64,000 nucleotides of DNA from positions 1 to 64,000 of the forward strand of contig CALLAW010000044.1 in assembly GCA_938001865.1 (NCBI GenBank), given 5' to 3'. The number at the start of each line of letters is the position of its first letter. The stretch's first letter is position 1. The notes below the pieces were generated by a model. That model saw only the letters and a list, made by a program, of their open reading frames with translations, ran no database searches and was not told the DNA's origin. The DNA is from an uncultured Saprospiraceae bacterium. Lineage in GTDB: Bacteria; Bacteroidota; Bacteroidia; Chitinophagales; Saprospiraceae. Position numbers and translations under genes: made by a program. Below, piece after piece: positions 37,254 to 47,507 of the stretch.

Positions 37254-38498
37254 TTATTGATCAATCTCTACACAGAGATACCTTCTAAATTGGAGTGCAA
37301 AGTGCTGCATTCTCTCTAATTGCTGGTCTGTGAACTCGTGCACCTCTGCGGTGTATGACATATGATTCTGGTCAATAATTGCTTGTGAAGTCAGTCCTTG
37401 GAGTTCGAGATTGATAGAATCTAATCTCCACGGGTGTTTGAGACCTAAGAAGTGTCCCATCTCATGGACTAATGTCGTAGCCTCTTCTAATCCTAAGTAA
37501 CTCAGATAGATCCGGTCAAATCTTGGAGTATTATACTCATATGCATACTGTCTCGCCTTAAGTACTGGCGTAAATCCCAATAACTCACCTACGTTGCCAT
37601 CCGTAGCATACGTCTCACAGACGAAGATATTGACCCCACCTTGAATCTCTATAGGCTGAGTAAATTCTCTAATGATCTCCGACCCTGTTCCATAGATCTC
37701 ATTTTTGATCTCTGGCAGATAGACTTGCCTCTCATCTAAGACGATATGTCCAAGTTCAAATCTGATGAGCCCTTCAAATTCCATATTGAGTATCTTGATG
37801 TTTTCACCAATCTGGACTGTAGTCTTAGGATCACTTCTGTTCTCTGCATTCATGAGATAGAAGTTTACCTTCATGAGTGGGATACCTGTAATTGTCTCTA
37901 ATGGCTCACCATCTAGTGGTATGACGATGTCTTGAGTAGTCCCTATCAGAGGTACCAACATGAGGAGGATGACAGACAAGAGGGCAGCATACTTCTGCCT
38001 TAGCTTGGTGAGCTTAGGGGAGATGACATACTGACAATATCCTTGCTGAGGATTGAGCTTGTAATAATTCTGATGATAGGCTTCGGCAGGATAGAATACT
38101 TGATCAGTATCTACCTCAGTGACCACTGGCAATCCCCATATTTCTTCGGCATTTGCGACAGCAGTATTGATGACCTCCAAGTCACTCTCCTCGGAGTAGT
38201 AGATCGCAGATCTATACTGAGTACCTACATCATTGCCTTGTCGGTTGAGTGTCGTGGGATTATGCATGACGAAGAATATCTCGAGCAACTGTCCCAGAGA
38301 GATCTGATCATTGTCATACGTGATCTTGACCACCTCTGTGTGACCAGTGACTCCCATGCAGACGGTCTTGTATGTCGGATGATCATCATGACCACCTGCA
38401 TACCCAGAGACTGCTGAGAGTACTCCCTTGATGTCTTGGAATATCGATTCGATACACCAGAAACATCCACCACCAATTATGATTACTTTCTCATCCAT
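37254..38498 (-). CDS. msrA: Peptide methionine sulfoxide reductase MsrA fused to a C-terminal secreted-type zinc metalloprotease
   Basis: IGGGCFWCIESIFQDIKGV, QGNDVGTQYRSAIY, NYYKLNPQQGYCQYVISPKL; then hydrophobic AALLSVILLMLVPLIGTTQ and HEMGHFLGLKHPW. Confidence 0.85.
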   Translation of the reverse strand: MDEKVIIIGGGCFWCIESIFQDIKGVLSAVSGYAGGHDDHPTYKTVCMGVTGHTEVVKITYDNDQISLGQLLEIFFVMHNPTTLNRQGNDVGTQYRSAIYYSEESDLEVINTAVANAEEIWGLPVVTEVDTDQVFYPAEAYHQNYYKLNPQQGYCQYVISPKLTKLRQKYAALLSVILLMLVPLIGTTQDIVIPLDGEPLETITGIPLMKVNFYLMNAENRSDPKTTVQIGENIKILNMEFEGLIRFELGHIVLDERQVYLPEIKNEIYGTGSEIIREFTQPIEIQGGVNIFVCETYATDGNVGELLGFTPVLKARQYAYEYNTPRFDRIYLSYLGLEEATTLVHEMGHFLGLKHPWRLDSINLELQGLTSQAIIDQNHMSYTAEVHEFTDQQLERMQHFALQFRRYLCVEIDQ

Positions 38499-38700
38499 AT
38501 GTTACATTCTAAAACTCAATAATCGCAGAGTTGTTGTGATTATTGGCGACACTCTGTATCAACTCTTACCATAGCTAGCATCATATCCACTTACCTCTGA
38601 GATGATAAGATACGAGGTGGAGTCTCTCTGAGTATTCTCGGATCTGAGGAGAACAAGTCAGAATGTCAATGCTCAATCCTTCACTCATCCGTCCCATGAC

Positions 38701-39294
38701 CTAGAAGAATATACCTACGTTGAACAACCAATAATTGTAGTTGCTTCCCTTGACCATATTGAAGGCATTGATAAGACCTCGATGATACTCCACATCCAGC
38801 CTTGCTGGACCTAGATTGAAGCCAATCCCTCCTATCCCGCTTGCTGTAGCGCTGTTGAGCACAGGATTTTGATTGATTGCTGTCGCCTCTTCGGATTCGA
38901 CGAAGGTATCGATCGCTGCTTGCACTTTGAGGCGAATCTTGAAGAGTGGGGTCAGTTGGAAGATATTGAATCCGAGACCAATTTTTGGCTTGATGATGGA
39001 GATACTTGCTTGGTGATCAAATAGACTGAGCTGATCTGCAGCGACAATATCCACAGAGTGGAGTTGCAGTCCAGCTAAAAAGTACATATCGCCATCATTG
39101 ATAACGAAGTCGCCTCCTACGTGGACTCCTCCATGGAACAATCCATCTGGGGTAAACTGAGTCAAACTATTCTGCATACTCGTGACACCAGCATAGACAT
39201 GGAGACCTGCTTGACCATGTACCCATTTAGTCGAAAAAAATAGAACTACTAAAAATAATAGTACAACTTTGTGATATTGAGTGGGATGATTCAT
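38701..39294 (-). CDS. Outer-membrane beta-barrel-like secreted protein
   Basis: Signal peptide to HGQ; alternating strands; C-terminal WLFNVGIFF. Confidence 0.6.
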   Translation of the reverse strand: MNHPTQYHKVVLLFLVVLFFSTKWVHGQAGLHVYAGVTSMQNSLTQFTPDGLFHGGVHVGGDFVINDGDMYFLAGLQLHSVDIVAADQLSLFDHQASISIIKPKIGLGFNIFQLTPLFKIRLKVQAAIDTFVESEEATAINQNPVLNSATASGIGGIGFNLGPARLDVEYHRGLINAFNMVKGSNYNYWLFNVGIFF

Positions 39295-39329
39295 CTTTGC
39301 TTGATTTTTTTGATCTAATTAGAATTATT

Positions 39330-40505
39330 ATGTATCCAGATTTATCTTATTTTTTTCATGACTTGTTTGGCACTTCTGTTGACAATACTACGTCCATCTT
39401 CAAGACGTTCGGTTTGTTCCTTGCTTTAACCTTTGTCGTCTCTGCATGGATTCTTGCCAAAGAACTCAACAGAATGGAAAAAGAAGGCACCATCGGCAAA
39501 CTCAAGAATATCGCTAATCCATCGGATAAGTCTCATCAGAATTCATGGATCAAGGATGCAGTCATCAATAGTCTATTGCTTGGTTTCCTAGCATACAAGA
39601 TACCATATATTTCTCAAAACTTTTCAGAATTCAAAGTCAATCCTGCTGGGATTCTCTTCTCGAGTGGTGGCAATCTTCTCTTGGGTCTTATCGCAGCGAG
39701 TGTCGTTGCTTATCTGGTCTATCTTACGCATCGTAAGAGTGATCACGCTGCACCATTAGTCAAGGAGTGGCCTCATCAGAAAGTCGGCGATATCATCATT
39801 ATCGCTGCGATCACAGGGATCATGGGAGCTCGTATCTTCTCAGTCTTAGAGAATTGGCAGAGCTTTGTAGCTGATCCTATCGGTCAGTTATTCTCAGGGA
39901 GTGGATTGACGATCTATGGTGGTATCATACTGGCAGGTCTTACCCTCGTATGGTACTCTAGATATATCGGTCTCAGGACATCTCACTTAGCTGATGCTGC
40001 AGCCCCGTGTCTAGCACTTGGATATGGTATAGGTCGGATGGGTTGCCAGTTTAGTGGTGATGGAGATTGGGGTATTCCCAACTTGGCAGCCAAGCCAGAT
40101 TGGTTCTTCTTACCAGATTGGGTATGGGCATACGATTATCCACGCAATGTCCTCAGAGAAGGCGTACCTATCCAAGATTGTGTAGGTCACTACTGCAATA
40201 GACTCGCAGACCTCGTCTACCCTACTCCTATCTATGAGATCACGATTGCATTGATCACATTTGGTCTCCTCTGGTACTTGCGTACACGGCTACCAAGAGC
40301 AGGGATGCTCTTCTTTGTCTATCTGTTCTTGACTGGGTTAGCAAGATTCTTTGTCGAAGGTATTAGAGTCAACGAACGATATGATCTCCTTGGACTTGGG
40401 TGGTCTCTCTCTCAGTGGATAGCAGTCCTATTTATGCTCGGCGGTGTGGCTGGCTATTTTTGGACTAGATCCACTGGTAAGGAGATTAACAGACCAGCCG
40501 CGTAA
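39330..40505 (+). CDS. lgt: Prolipoprotein diacylglyceryl transferase
   Basis: GLTIYGGIILAG, LALGYGIGRMGCQFSGDGDWG, FVEGIRVNERYDLLGLGWSLSQWIA. Start MYPDLSYFFHDLF preferred. Confidence 0.92.
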   Translation: MYPDLSYFFHDLFGTSVDNTTSIFKTFGLFLALTFVVSAWILAKELNRMEKEGTIGKLKNIANPSDKSHQNSWIKDAVINSLLLGFLAYKIPYISQNFSEFKVNPAGILFSSGGNLLLGLIAASVVAYLVYLTHRKSDHAAPLVKEWPHQKVGDIIIIAAITGIMGARIFSVLENWQSFVADPIGQLFSGSGLTIYGGIILAGLTLVWYSRYIGLRTSHLADAAAPCLALGYGIGRMGCQFSGDGDWGIPNLAAKPDWFFLPDWVWAYDYPRNVLREGVPIQDCVGHYCNRLADLVYPTPIYEITIALITFGLLWYLRTRLPRAGMLFFVYLFLTGLARFFVEGIRVNERYDLLGLGWSLSQWIAVLFMLGGVAGYFWTRSTGKEINRPAA

Positions 40506-40578
40506 CCTCTAGATTAACGTAAAAGAGAGACTAGACCAAAAAAGTAACTGCTCATTAGTGAGACACTACTGACAATCT

Positions 40579-40604
40579 CCGTGAGAGTTATCCGTGAGAG
40601 TTAT
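40579..40604. repeat. Tandem duplication of a 13-bp unit (CCGTGAGAGTTAT x2)
   Basis: Direct reading: ccgtgagagttatccgtgagagttat(cc). Confidence 0.8.
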
Positions 40605-40607
40605 CCA

Positions 40608-42239
40608 CTAATTGAGCTTTATTCTTTGCTCACGATTGGACAATTCCCATGTCAGATGGAAGATATGTCTCCCGATCTCTGACATCTTATCAAAGTTGAT
40701 CTTATCCACAGTATCTCCTGGTTGATGATAATCAGCATGCGTCCCATTGAAGAAGAAGATGGCTGGTATCCCTCTACTTGCAAAGTTGTAATGATCAGAT
40801 CGGTAATAGTATCTATTAGGATCGTTTTCGTCATTATATCTATAATCTAGAGTCAAGTGAGTATAGTCAGTGTTGACTTTTTCATTGATATTATGGAGAT
40901 CCATTGAGAGTCTATCTGATCCGATAACATAGATATAATTGGGATTGTCAGTATACTTATCATCTACACGTCCTACCATGTCTATATTGATATCTGCTAC
41001 CGTATTAGCGAGTGGATAGAGAGGATTCTCAGCATAGTACTCTGACCCAAGGAGACCTTTCTCCTCGCCTGTTACGAGCATGAAGAGTAGTGTCCGTCTC
41101 GGGGAGATGCCATCTCTTGCCGCTTGCGCAAATGCGTCTGCCAGCTCGAGGACGGTACTCGTCCCAGATCCATTATCGTCTGCACCATTGAAGATCTCGT
41201 CACCTTTACGACCGATATGATCATAGTGAGCAGAGATGACAATAACCTCATCCGCTTTATCAGTACCAGGGATGACTCCCATGACATTATTACCAGAGAT
41301 GAGAGTCGCATTTTTTTTCATCTCTAGGTTGAATTTGTTTTTGAAAGCAAAGCCTTTGGACTTGCCTTTACGCATGATTAGCTTCCTGAGTTTTGTAAAT
41401 TTTCTCGTTTTCTTTCCGATGATTTCTTTGGCAATAGTACTAGATATATATGTGTGGTTAGCCCAAGGTCCCTCTTGTGTTAGATCACCAAGATCTAGCT
41501 TAGGACCCACGAGATACTTCCGATTTTTGAATAAAAATTCTTTGAGATTTTCTTCGATGATGAGGACCATCTTGACTCCTTTAGCTTTAGCGAGCTCTAG
41601 TTTTTTACCAGTATCGGTAGACCATTCAGACCATTCCTTAGTCCCAGTGAGATATGATGTACTGTCTGACCTGATCGGTTCACCATTGTAGATCATGATG
41701 ACTTTTCCTCTGACATCTTTGTTGCCGTAGTCGGAGTACTTAGGATCATCAATCCCATACCCAAGGTAGAGGACTTCGTCAGTGTTGATCTCAGTATCCG
41801 TATTGGTTGTGGGGAAAGACATATAGTCTCTCAGATGCTTATATTCTTTACCATTTACATTCATGGTATTCATCTCCCATTGGCTCATCGTAAATGCGAT
41901 AGGCTGGAGATAAGTATTGCCATTGGCAGGGTTGTCCAGACCGATTGACTCGAAGTGTTTGACGATGTAATCTCTTGCAAGATCATTTCCGGGATATCCT
42001 GTTTCTCTACCTTCGTACTCGTCGGATGCAAGGATACTCAGGTGATCATAGAGATCATCTGGTGTGATCGTATTGGCATACTTTACTTGTGGGAGATTAG
42101 TGTCAGTAATCTTGATTGCTTCAGGACCTGGAGCTGAGATTCCACTATTCCACTGAGCATGGAGTGTAGCTGAGAGTGCTACACATAAGTAGCAGAGAGT
42201 GAGTTGCTTAGATACAAATCTTATTGATACGTCTTTCAT
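40608..42239 (-). CDS. M28-family metallopeptidase with PA-like insert
   Basis: VIVISAHYDHIGRKGDEIFNGADDNGSGTSTVLELADAF, LLFMLVTGEEKGLLGSEYYAENP, NIDMVGR. Confidence 0.92.
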   Translation of the reverse strand: MKDVSIRFVSKQLTLCYLCVALSATLHAQWNSGISAPGPEAIKITDTNLPQVKYANTITPDDLYDHLSILASDEYEGRETGYPGNDLARDYIVKHFESIGLDNPANGNTYLQPIAFTMSQWEMNTMNVNGKEYKHLRDYMSFPTTNTDTEINTDEVLYLGYGIDDPKYSDYGNKDVRGKVIMIYNGEPIRSDSTSYLTGTKEWSEWSTDTGKKLELAKAKGVKMVLIIEENLKEFLFKNRKYLVGPKLDLGDLTQEGPWANHTYISSTIAKEIIGKKTRKFTKLRKLIMRKGKSKGFAFKNKFNLEMKKNATLISGNNVMGVIPGTDKADEVIVISAHYDHIGRKGDEIFNGADDNGSGTSTVLELADAFAQAARDGISPRRTLLFMLVTGEEKGLLGSEYYAENPLYPLANTVADINIDMVGRVDDKYTDNPNYIYVIGSDRLSMDLHNINEKVNTDYTHLTLDYRYNDENDPNRYYYRSDHYNFASRGIPAIFFFNGTHADYHQPGDTVDKINFDKMSEIGRHIFHLTWELSNREQRIKLN

Positions 42240-42645
42240 GTCTTCCTCCTTCAAATGGAGTATTTAGGTATGTATTTACAATTTCTTTTGCTTGTTCGAT
42301 TGCCGTGTATCGTGCTGGGATGCAGAGGACATTAGCATTATTATGTTGCTTGATGAGTACAGCTATCTCTTTGATCCAGCAAATACCTGCTCGGAGAGTT
42401 TTGTACTTATTGGCAGTCATGGCTACCCCATTAGCAGTACCACAGATGAGTATTGCGAGGTTAGCCTTACCAGACTCTACAGCCTTACAGACCTGATGAG
42501 CAATATCTGGATAGTCTACTGATTCGCTAGTCTTCACTCCGTAGTCGAGTACTGTATAGTGATCACTGAGCATCTCGATGATGGCAGCTCTATACTGGTA
42601 CCCTGCATGGTCACAGCCGATTGCTATTGTGAGTTTATCTTGCAT
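42208..42645 (-). CDS. rpiB: Ribose-5-phosphate isomerase B
   Basis: IAIGCDHAGYQYRAAIIEML, VKTSESVDYPDIAHQV, ILICGTANGVAMTANKYKTLRAGIC. Confidence 0.93.
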   Translation of the reverse strand: MQDKLTIAIGCDHAGYQYRAAIIEMLSDHYTVLDYGVKTSESVDYPDIAHQVCKAVESGKANLAILICGTANGVAMTANKYKTLRAGICWIKEIAVLIKQHNNANVLCIPARYTAIEQAKEIVNTYLNTPFEGGRHERRINKICI

Positions 42646-42651
42646 TATTCT

Positions 42652-45600
42652 CTAGTTTCCATTCATTTTACTGATATTGTACTCGCCATAGAGATCCTCT
42701 ATTTGCTTTCCATATTCAGGGCTAATTTGCTTACTGTATTTGAATACTTCTTGGAGTCCTTTGATCGTATATGAGTAGTCCGTCTTGAATGATTGGAATG
42801 CGTCCTCATCAATATCATCAATAAACTTAGCCTCTTGGTAGAGCTGCTCTGCTAGGATGTCTGTATGCTTCATCGCCGAGTCCTTATCTCCAGCACTAAT
42901 CAAGATCTCTATGAATGGGATCACGGTATTATCGTACGGAAAGTTGAAATGAGGAAATGCTTCAAAGTATTTATTTGCCAGATTTGCGGCTTTCTCTTTC
43001 TGACCAGTCTGAACTAAGGCATCTGCAGTACGCATCATGATGAGTTTCATCGCTTGGATCTCTGCGGCATAGCTCTCATCGATGAAGGTGTCCTCCTTAT
43101 CAAAGTTACCCCATCTCCACTTATTCATGATATTGTCATATGTCGTCTCAGTATCTACCCATCCACTTCCGTAAATGCCAAGCGACCTATCACTCTGAGT
43201 CCGATAAGGGACCAATCTGAGTCCAAGACCTTCTACTTCCATATAGTCATTGAGACCTAGGAGTTTGTCATTACGACAAGTCACTGCAAAGTAGATAGGT
43301 CTATCATAGAGATTAGAGATGATTATATCCATGATTGCCAATTGATCTTTGGTGATATAACTCCTCTTAGGATCAAGGCTAATCGGGATATGTGAGACGA
43401 CTGTACTATCTATCTTATCTATCCATCCTCCCTGCAATGCTTTTTGAGAGTCGATAGGCAGGATGAGGTTGGTCGTCCTCATGATAGTTTGTCCTTGGAC
43501 ATTATTTTTCGGTGAGCCGATGAAGTTAAACTCATCATAGATATTTCGCGGTTGCGATAGGTTGTTTTCTGGACTGTAGAAGAAGACTTGATTTCTCAAA
43601 AATCCTCGGTATGCTGACTCTGGAAGGGTAAATTTGAGAGGTGCAGATTCATTGACCTTATCATCTAGCTTATTGATATACCAATCTACTGCGATTAGAC
43701 TCAAGTTGACAACTCTGACATCTCTACGGATATTCTCCACCTCTTGTGCATACCAGAGAGGGTATGTATCATTATCTCCATATGTAAAGATAATTGCATT
43801 CTCTTCTACAGAATTGAGGAAGTTAGAGGCATAATCTCTAGATGCATAATGCCCCATCCTACTATGATCATCATAGTTCTGGAAGCCCATGAGTAGAGGT
43901 GCTACCATGACTATGACTCCGGCGATAGCAGCTGGCGCCACACCACTGATCTTATCTCTCAGGATATCATAGAGTGCTATCACTCCGAGACCGATCCACA
44001 TGCAGAAGGTGAAGAAGGAGCCGACGAGTACATAGTCTCTCTCTCTTGGCTCGATCGGTGGCTGATTAGAGTATAAGATTAGTCCAAGTCCTGTAATCAG
44101 GAAGAGTAACATCAGTATCGAGAAGTCTTTAGTCCTGTTGAATGCTTGGTAGATCAATCCAAATAACCCAAACAAAAATGGAAGCATAAAGTACTTATTG
44201 GTGCCTTCGTCAGAGAGTGCTGAGTCTGGCAACTCATCCATACTATAGAGCTTAGCCTCGTCTATCGGCTTGATCCCTGTGATCCAGTGTCCTGCTGACT
44301 TATCCCAAGGTTTATACCCTTGCTTGGCATTTTGCTTACCAGAGAAGTTCCACATGAAGTATCTCCAGTACATCCAGCCTACCTGATACCTGATGAAGTA
44401 TTGGAGGTTGTAACCAAATGAAGGTTTGCCTTTGAGCTCCTTATTATAGATGGCTTTATACCAGTCTCTATGTTGCTGTGGTCTACCAGGATCTGCATGA
44501 CCGATCCTAGGGAAGAGCATCTTATCTTTATTCTTGTAGACATAGTCGAGCTTACGATCGATGATTTCGTATTGATCACCTACTCTACCATATCTATCTT
44601 CTTGGACCATATCATCTACCTTGGCATCGAAGTGTGGACCATACAAGAGTGGTCTCTCTCCATACTGCTCCCGATTGAGATAAGGTAAGAGTCTAAGTGC
44701 ATCAGACGGGACATTCATATTTACAGGAGTGTCAGCGTTAGCTCTGATTACGATCACTCCGATTGTTGAGAATGCGATAGTGCTCAAGAGTGCTGCCATT
44801 GCACCAAACTGAATGAGGTAATTCTTCTGATGATGTGCTAGCTTGAAGAGGTAAAAAAACACTACTCCAATCACGATAAGTGTCAATACCAACCCTGAAT
44901 GGATCGGGAGTCCGAGACCATTGACTGCTGCTAATTCTAGATTTTTCCAGAGAGTAGGGATTCCTACGATGATGACCTTCTGGACAAATACGATGAAGAG
45001 GGCTCCACAGAAGATACTCGCGATCACTCCAAGTGGCTTAGTCTTCTCATATCTCTTGAAGTAATACATCAGTCCGATCGCAGGGAATGCAAGTAGTGAG
45101 AGTAAGTGTACCCCGATCGAGAGGGCACCGCAGTAGATACTCATCAGTAACCATCTATCATGCTGTCTATCATCTGGTAAGAAGTACCACTTGGTCGCAG
45201 TCCAGAATGTCAATGCTGTAAACATCGTACTCATCGCATAGACTTCTCCCTCTACTGCCGAAAACCAAATACTCGAGCTAAATGCTGTACTCAGTCCTGC
45301 CGCTAATCCGACAAACAGTAGAGCAACATTGTCACTCGACGTAGCCTGATGACCCTTGGTCAAGAGGCTATGCCCAAATAGCATGGCAATCCTAGACACA
45401 AAAAATGCAGAAAATGCAGTACAGACTCCAGACATAAAATTCACCGCAAACGCTATATTGGCTGGATTACTGCTAAACCAATCAGGTAACAGTGTAAATA
45501 TCCGTCCAATCAACATGAAGAGAGGTGCACCAGGTGGATGTACTACTTGTAACTTGTATGCTCCAAGTATAAACTCACCCACATCCCAGAGACTCCCAGT

Positions 45601-45687
45601 CCGTTCCGCAGAGAAGTAGTATACAATGAGGGCAATGGCAAATACCGCCCAACTTGCTATTTTTTTTACTTGAGTAAATGATTGCAT
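42652..45687 (-). CDS. DUF2723 family large membrane protein (GT-C-like)
   Basis: N-terminal multi-TM with SLWDVGEFILGAYKLQVVHPPGAPLFMLIGRIF; soluble C-terminus; EPRERDYVLVGSFFTFCMWIGLG. Confidence 0.9.
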   Translation of the reverse strand: MQSFTQVKKIASWAVFAIALIVYYFSAERTGSLWDVGEFILGAYKLQVVHPPGAPLFMLIGRIFTLLPDWFSSNPANIAFAVNFMSGVCTAFSAFFVSRIAMLFGHSLLTKGHQATSSDNVALLFVGLAAGLSTAFSSSIWFSAVEGEVYAMSTMFTALTFWTATKWYFLPDDRQHDRWLLMSIYCGALSIGVHLLSLLAFPAIGLMYYFKRYEKTKPLGVIASIFCGALFIVFVQKVIIVGIPTLWKNLELAAVNGLGLPIHSGLVLTLIVIGVVFFYLFKLAHHQKNYLIQFGAMAALLSTIAFSTIGVIVIRANADTPVNMNVPSDALRLLPYLNREQYGERPLLYGPHFDAKVDDMVQEDRYGRVGDQYEIIDRKLDYVYKNKDKMLFPRIGHADPGRPQQHRDWYKAIYNKELKGKPSFGYNLQYFIRYQVGWMYWRYFMWNFSGKQNAKQGYKPWDKSAGHWITGIKPIDEAKLYSMDELPDSALSDEGTNKYFMLPFLFGLFGLIYQAFNRTKDFSILMLLFLITGLGLILYSNQPPIEPRERDYVLVGSFFTFCMWIGLGVIALYDILRDKISGVAPAAIAGVIVMVAPLLMGFQNYDDHSRMGHYASRDYASNFLNSVEENAIIFTYGDNDTYPLWYAQEVENIRRDVRVVNLSLIAVDWYINKLDDKVNESAPLKFTLPESAYRGFLRNQVFFYSPENNLSQPRNIYDEFNFIGSPKNNVQGQTIMRTTNLILPIDSQKALQGGWIDKIDSTVVSHIPISLDPKRSYITKDQLAIMDIIISNLYDRPIYFAVTCRNDKLLGLNDYMEVEGLGLRLVPYRTQSDRSLGIYGSGWVDTETTYDNIMNKWRWGNFDKEDTFIDESYAAEIQAMKLIMMRTADALVQTGQKEKAANLANKYFEAFPHFNFPYDNTVIPFIEILISAGDKDSAMKHTDILAEQLYQEAKFIDDIDEDAFQSFKTDYSYTIKGLQEVFKYSKQISPEYGKQIEDLYGEYNISKMNGN

Positions 45688-45891
45688 TAATACAGGTCTT
45701 AGTTATGAATTCCAAAAGTACAGATACTTAACCAATCTATCCCTATTGGTGGTATATCGAGTATAGACATTTGTCTAAGGACTAGGCTCTTCTATAGAAA
45801 TAACACCCCCAATCATCGTCCGACTACAGAAATCTTACCGATGGAATACTGTACAGATACTTACTAAGAAGCTGACAGATCTATCCATAAT

Positions 45892-46305
45892 CTACACTGG
45901 CTTATACGCCACTGCCTTGATCTCTATCAATAGATTAGGATGGGGCAACTGATGGACTGCGACTGTCGTCCTAGTCGGACCCGTATGATCGAAGAATGTA
46001 CCGTAGACTTCGTTATACCCTTTGAAATCTTTCATGTCAATCAGGAATGTAGTGATATCTATGATGTCTTCCTTCCCAGCATCCATTGACGACAATAATG
46101 CCATGATATTATTGATTACAGCCTCGGTCTGGAGTTTGATATCGAGCTGCCATTTGCCCTGAGCATCTTGAGTAGCGCCTACATGAGTATTGTCAGGTCG
46201 TCGGCTACTCGTCCCAGATACATAGATGAAGTCTCCGACTCGCTTGACATGAGGATAGTTGCCAAGTGGTTGTGCTTTGTCCTTGAGGAGTTTACTTTGT
46301 GTCAT
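45892..46305 (-). CDS. RidA-family deaminase (2-aminomuconate deaminase-like)
   Basis: GDFIYVSGTSSRRPDNTHVGATQD...QTEAVINNIMALLSSMDAGKEDIIDITTFL...TTVAVHQLPHPNLLIEIKAVAY. Confidence 0.78.
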   Translation of the reverse strand: MTQSKLLKDKAQPLGNYPHVKRVGDFIYVSGTSSRRPDNTHVGATQDAQGKWQLDIKLQTEAVINNIMALLSSMDAGKEDIIDITTFLIDMKDFKGYNEVYGTFFDHTGPTRTTVAVHQLPHPNLLIEIKAVAYKPV

Positions 46306-47083
46306 AGTCTGATTGTGTGGTGAGTTGATAGATCACTGGCTTGCTCGGTGCTGCATCGAGCGGGAGTGATGGGATCTGAAGGTTGAGTAGATAGAGTCCA
46401 TCTGAGACATTGTCAGGGATATAGATCATCTCTGTGATGGTATTCTGATCTCTGGACTCTTCGCTAGCATCATGACCTGCTACATTCCAAAAGAGATGGT
46501 GACAGGCTAACTGGCCATCATCATACTCTCTATCTACAGAAGGTAAGTCGAGGAGCAAGTGATTGACTCCCATCTCTACCAAGAATGTCATGGCATCTGA
46601 TGACAGATATGGCGGATTAGTATCTGAGTAATCGATAGAGAGCTTGTCAGTACCATTGGGTAATGTCCTGATCATGAGAGCCTCTGGTCTCGAGAGGTCA
46701 TACCCAAGCTGAGTATAGCTCTCCTCGATGTCCTTCCTCTCTAGTACTCGGTCACCGTCTTCTAAGAGAGTTACATTGATGGATAAGACACCAGCGATGA
46801 AGTGAAACTGCTTGAGCTTATCATTGATCGATTCCTGGGCATGAGTGATGTGTCCGAGACATTCTGTGTGAGTACCATTTCCGTGAGGGTTCAGTTGGAC
46901 ATTATAGAAGTTGACTGGAGCTCCCTTAGATACTGATCCCACAAAGTCGCCTGATTGATATGGAGTCACCTTGTAATCTGTCGAGTGGAAGCACTTCACT
47001 TGACCGACAGGGATGGAGCAGTCAATCGGTCTAGCCAAATCTGCTGTGTAGGTTGTGTGCTGGTGGGTGAGGGTAATGAGCAT
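46292..47083 (-). CDS. Cyclase-family protein (KynB-like arylformamidase fold)
   Basis: NPHGNGTHTECLGHI metal motif, HLLLDLPSVDREYDDGQLACHHLFW. Confidence 0.8.
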   Translation of the reverse strand: MLITLTHQHTTYTADLARPIDCSIPVGQVKCFHSTDYKVTPYQSGDFVGSVSKGAPVNFYNVQLNPHGNGTHTECLGHITHAQESINDKLKQFHFIAGVLSINVTLLEDGDRVLERKDIEESYTQLGYDLSRPEALMIRTLPNGTDKLSIDYSDTNPPYLSSDAMTFLVEMGVNHLLLDLPSVDREYDDGQLACHHLFWNVAGHDASEESRDQNTITEMIYIPDNVSDGLYLLNLQIPSLPLDAAPSKPVIYQLTTQSDYDTK

Positions 47084-47250
47084 CGTAGTGGTTAAATATT
47101 AGCGAATACAGATACACAAGTTACAAAACTCTCTAAGTGTGTGGAAGGTATCTTGCGATAATACTCACTATGTGTACTCCTTCTCGTCTGTACATTATTG
47201 TCTCAGTATTTATCACACAATTGACATTTACGCAAGTAAGCGACGATCCC

Positions 47251-47499
47251 TCACTCTATCTCATCTATTGCGATCGCTAATCGATGATCCTTAGCTGTGA
47301 TTGCATCATCCTCATCATGTGTACTGAGATTGATAGTTACTGTATTATATGAGTTAGACCAGTCGGGATGATGGTGTTGTTGCTCAGCTATTTTAGCGAC
47401 AGCGGTCATAAAGTCGAAGGCCTCCTTGAAGTCTTTGAACTGATAAGTCTTACTCAGTTTGTTATCGATAATTGGCCATTGTGATCTCAGCATTGGCAT
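47251..47499 (-). CDS. phhB: 4a-hydroxytetrahydrobiopterin dehydratase (PCD)
   Basis: FKDFKEAFDFMTAVAKIAEQQHHHPDWSNSYNTVTINLSTHDEDDAITAKDHRLAIAID; start at MPMLRSQWPI. Confidence 0.9.
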   Translation of the reverse strand: MPMLRSQWPIIDNKLSKTYQFKDFKEAFDFMTAVAKIAEQQHHHPDWSNSYNTVTINLSTHDEDDAITAKDHRLAIAIDEIE

Positions 47500-47507
47500 G
47501 CAAATGT

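Noticed and set aside
40579-40604. 13-bp tandem repeat after lgt
   Set aside because: Only two copies in a short intergenic gap; probably a simple duplication. Listed as a feature but not as a finding.
42208-42254. Overlap of rpiB with the M28 peptidase start
   Set aside because: A downstream ATG (42239) still leaves a short overlap; ordinary translational-coupling-type arrangement.
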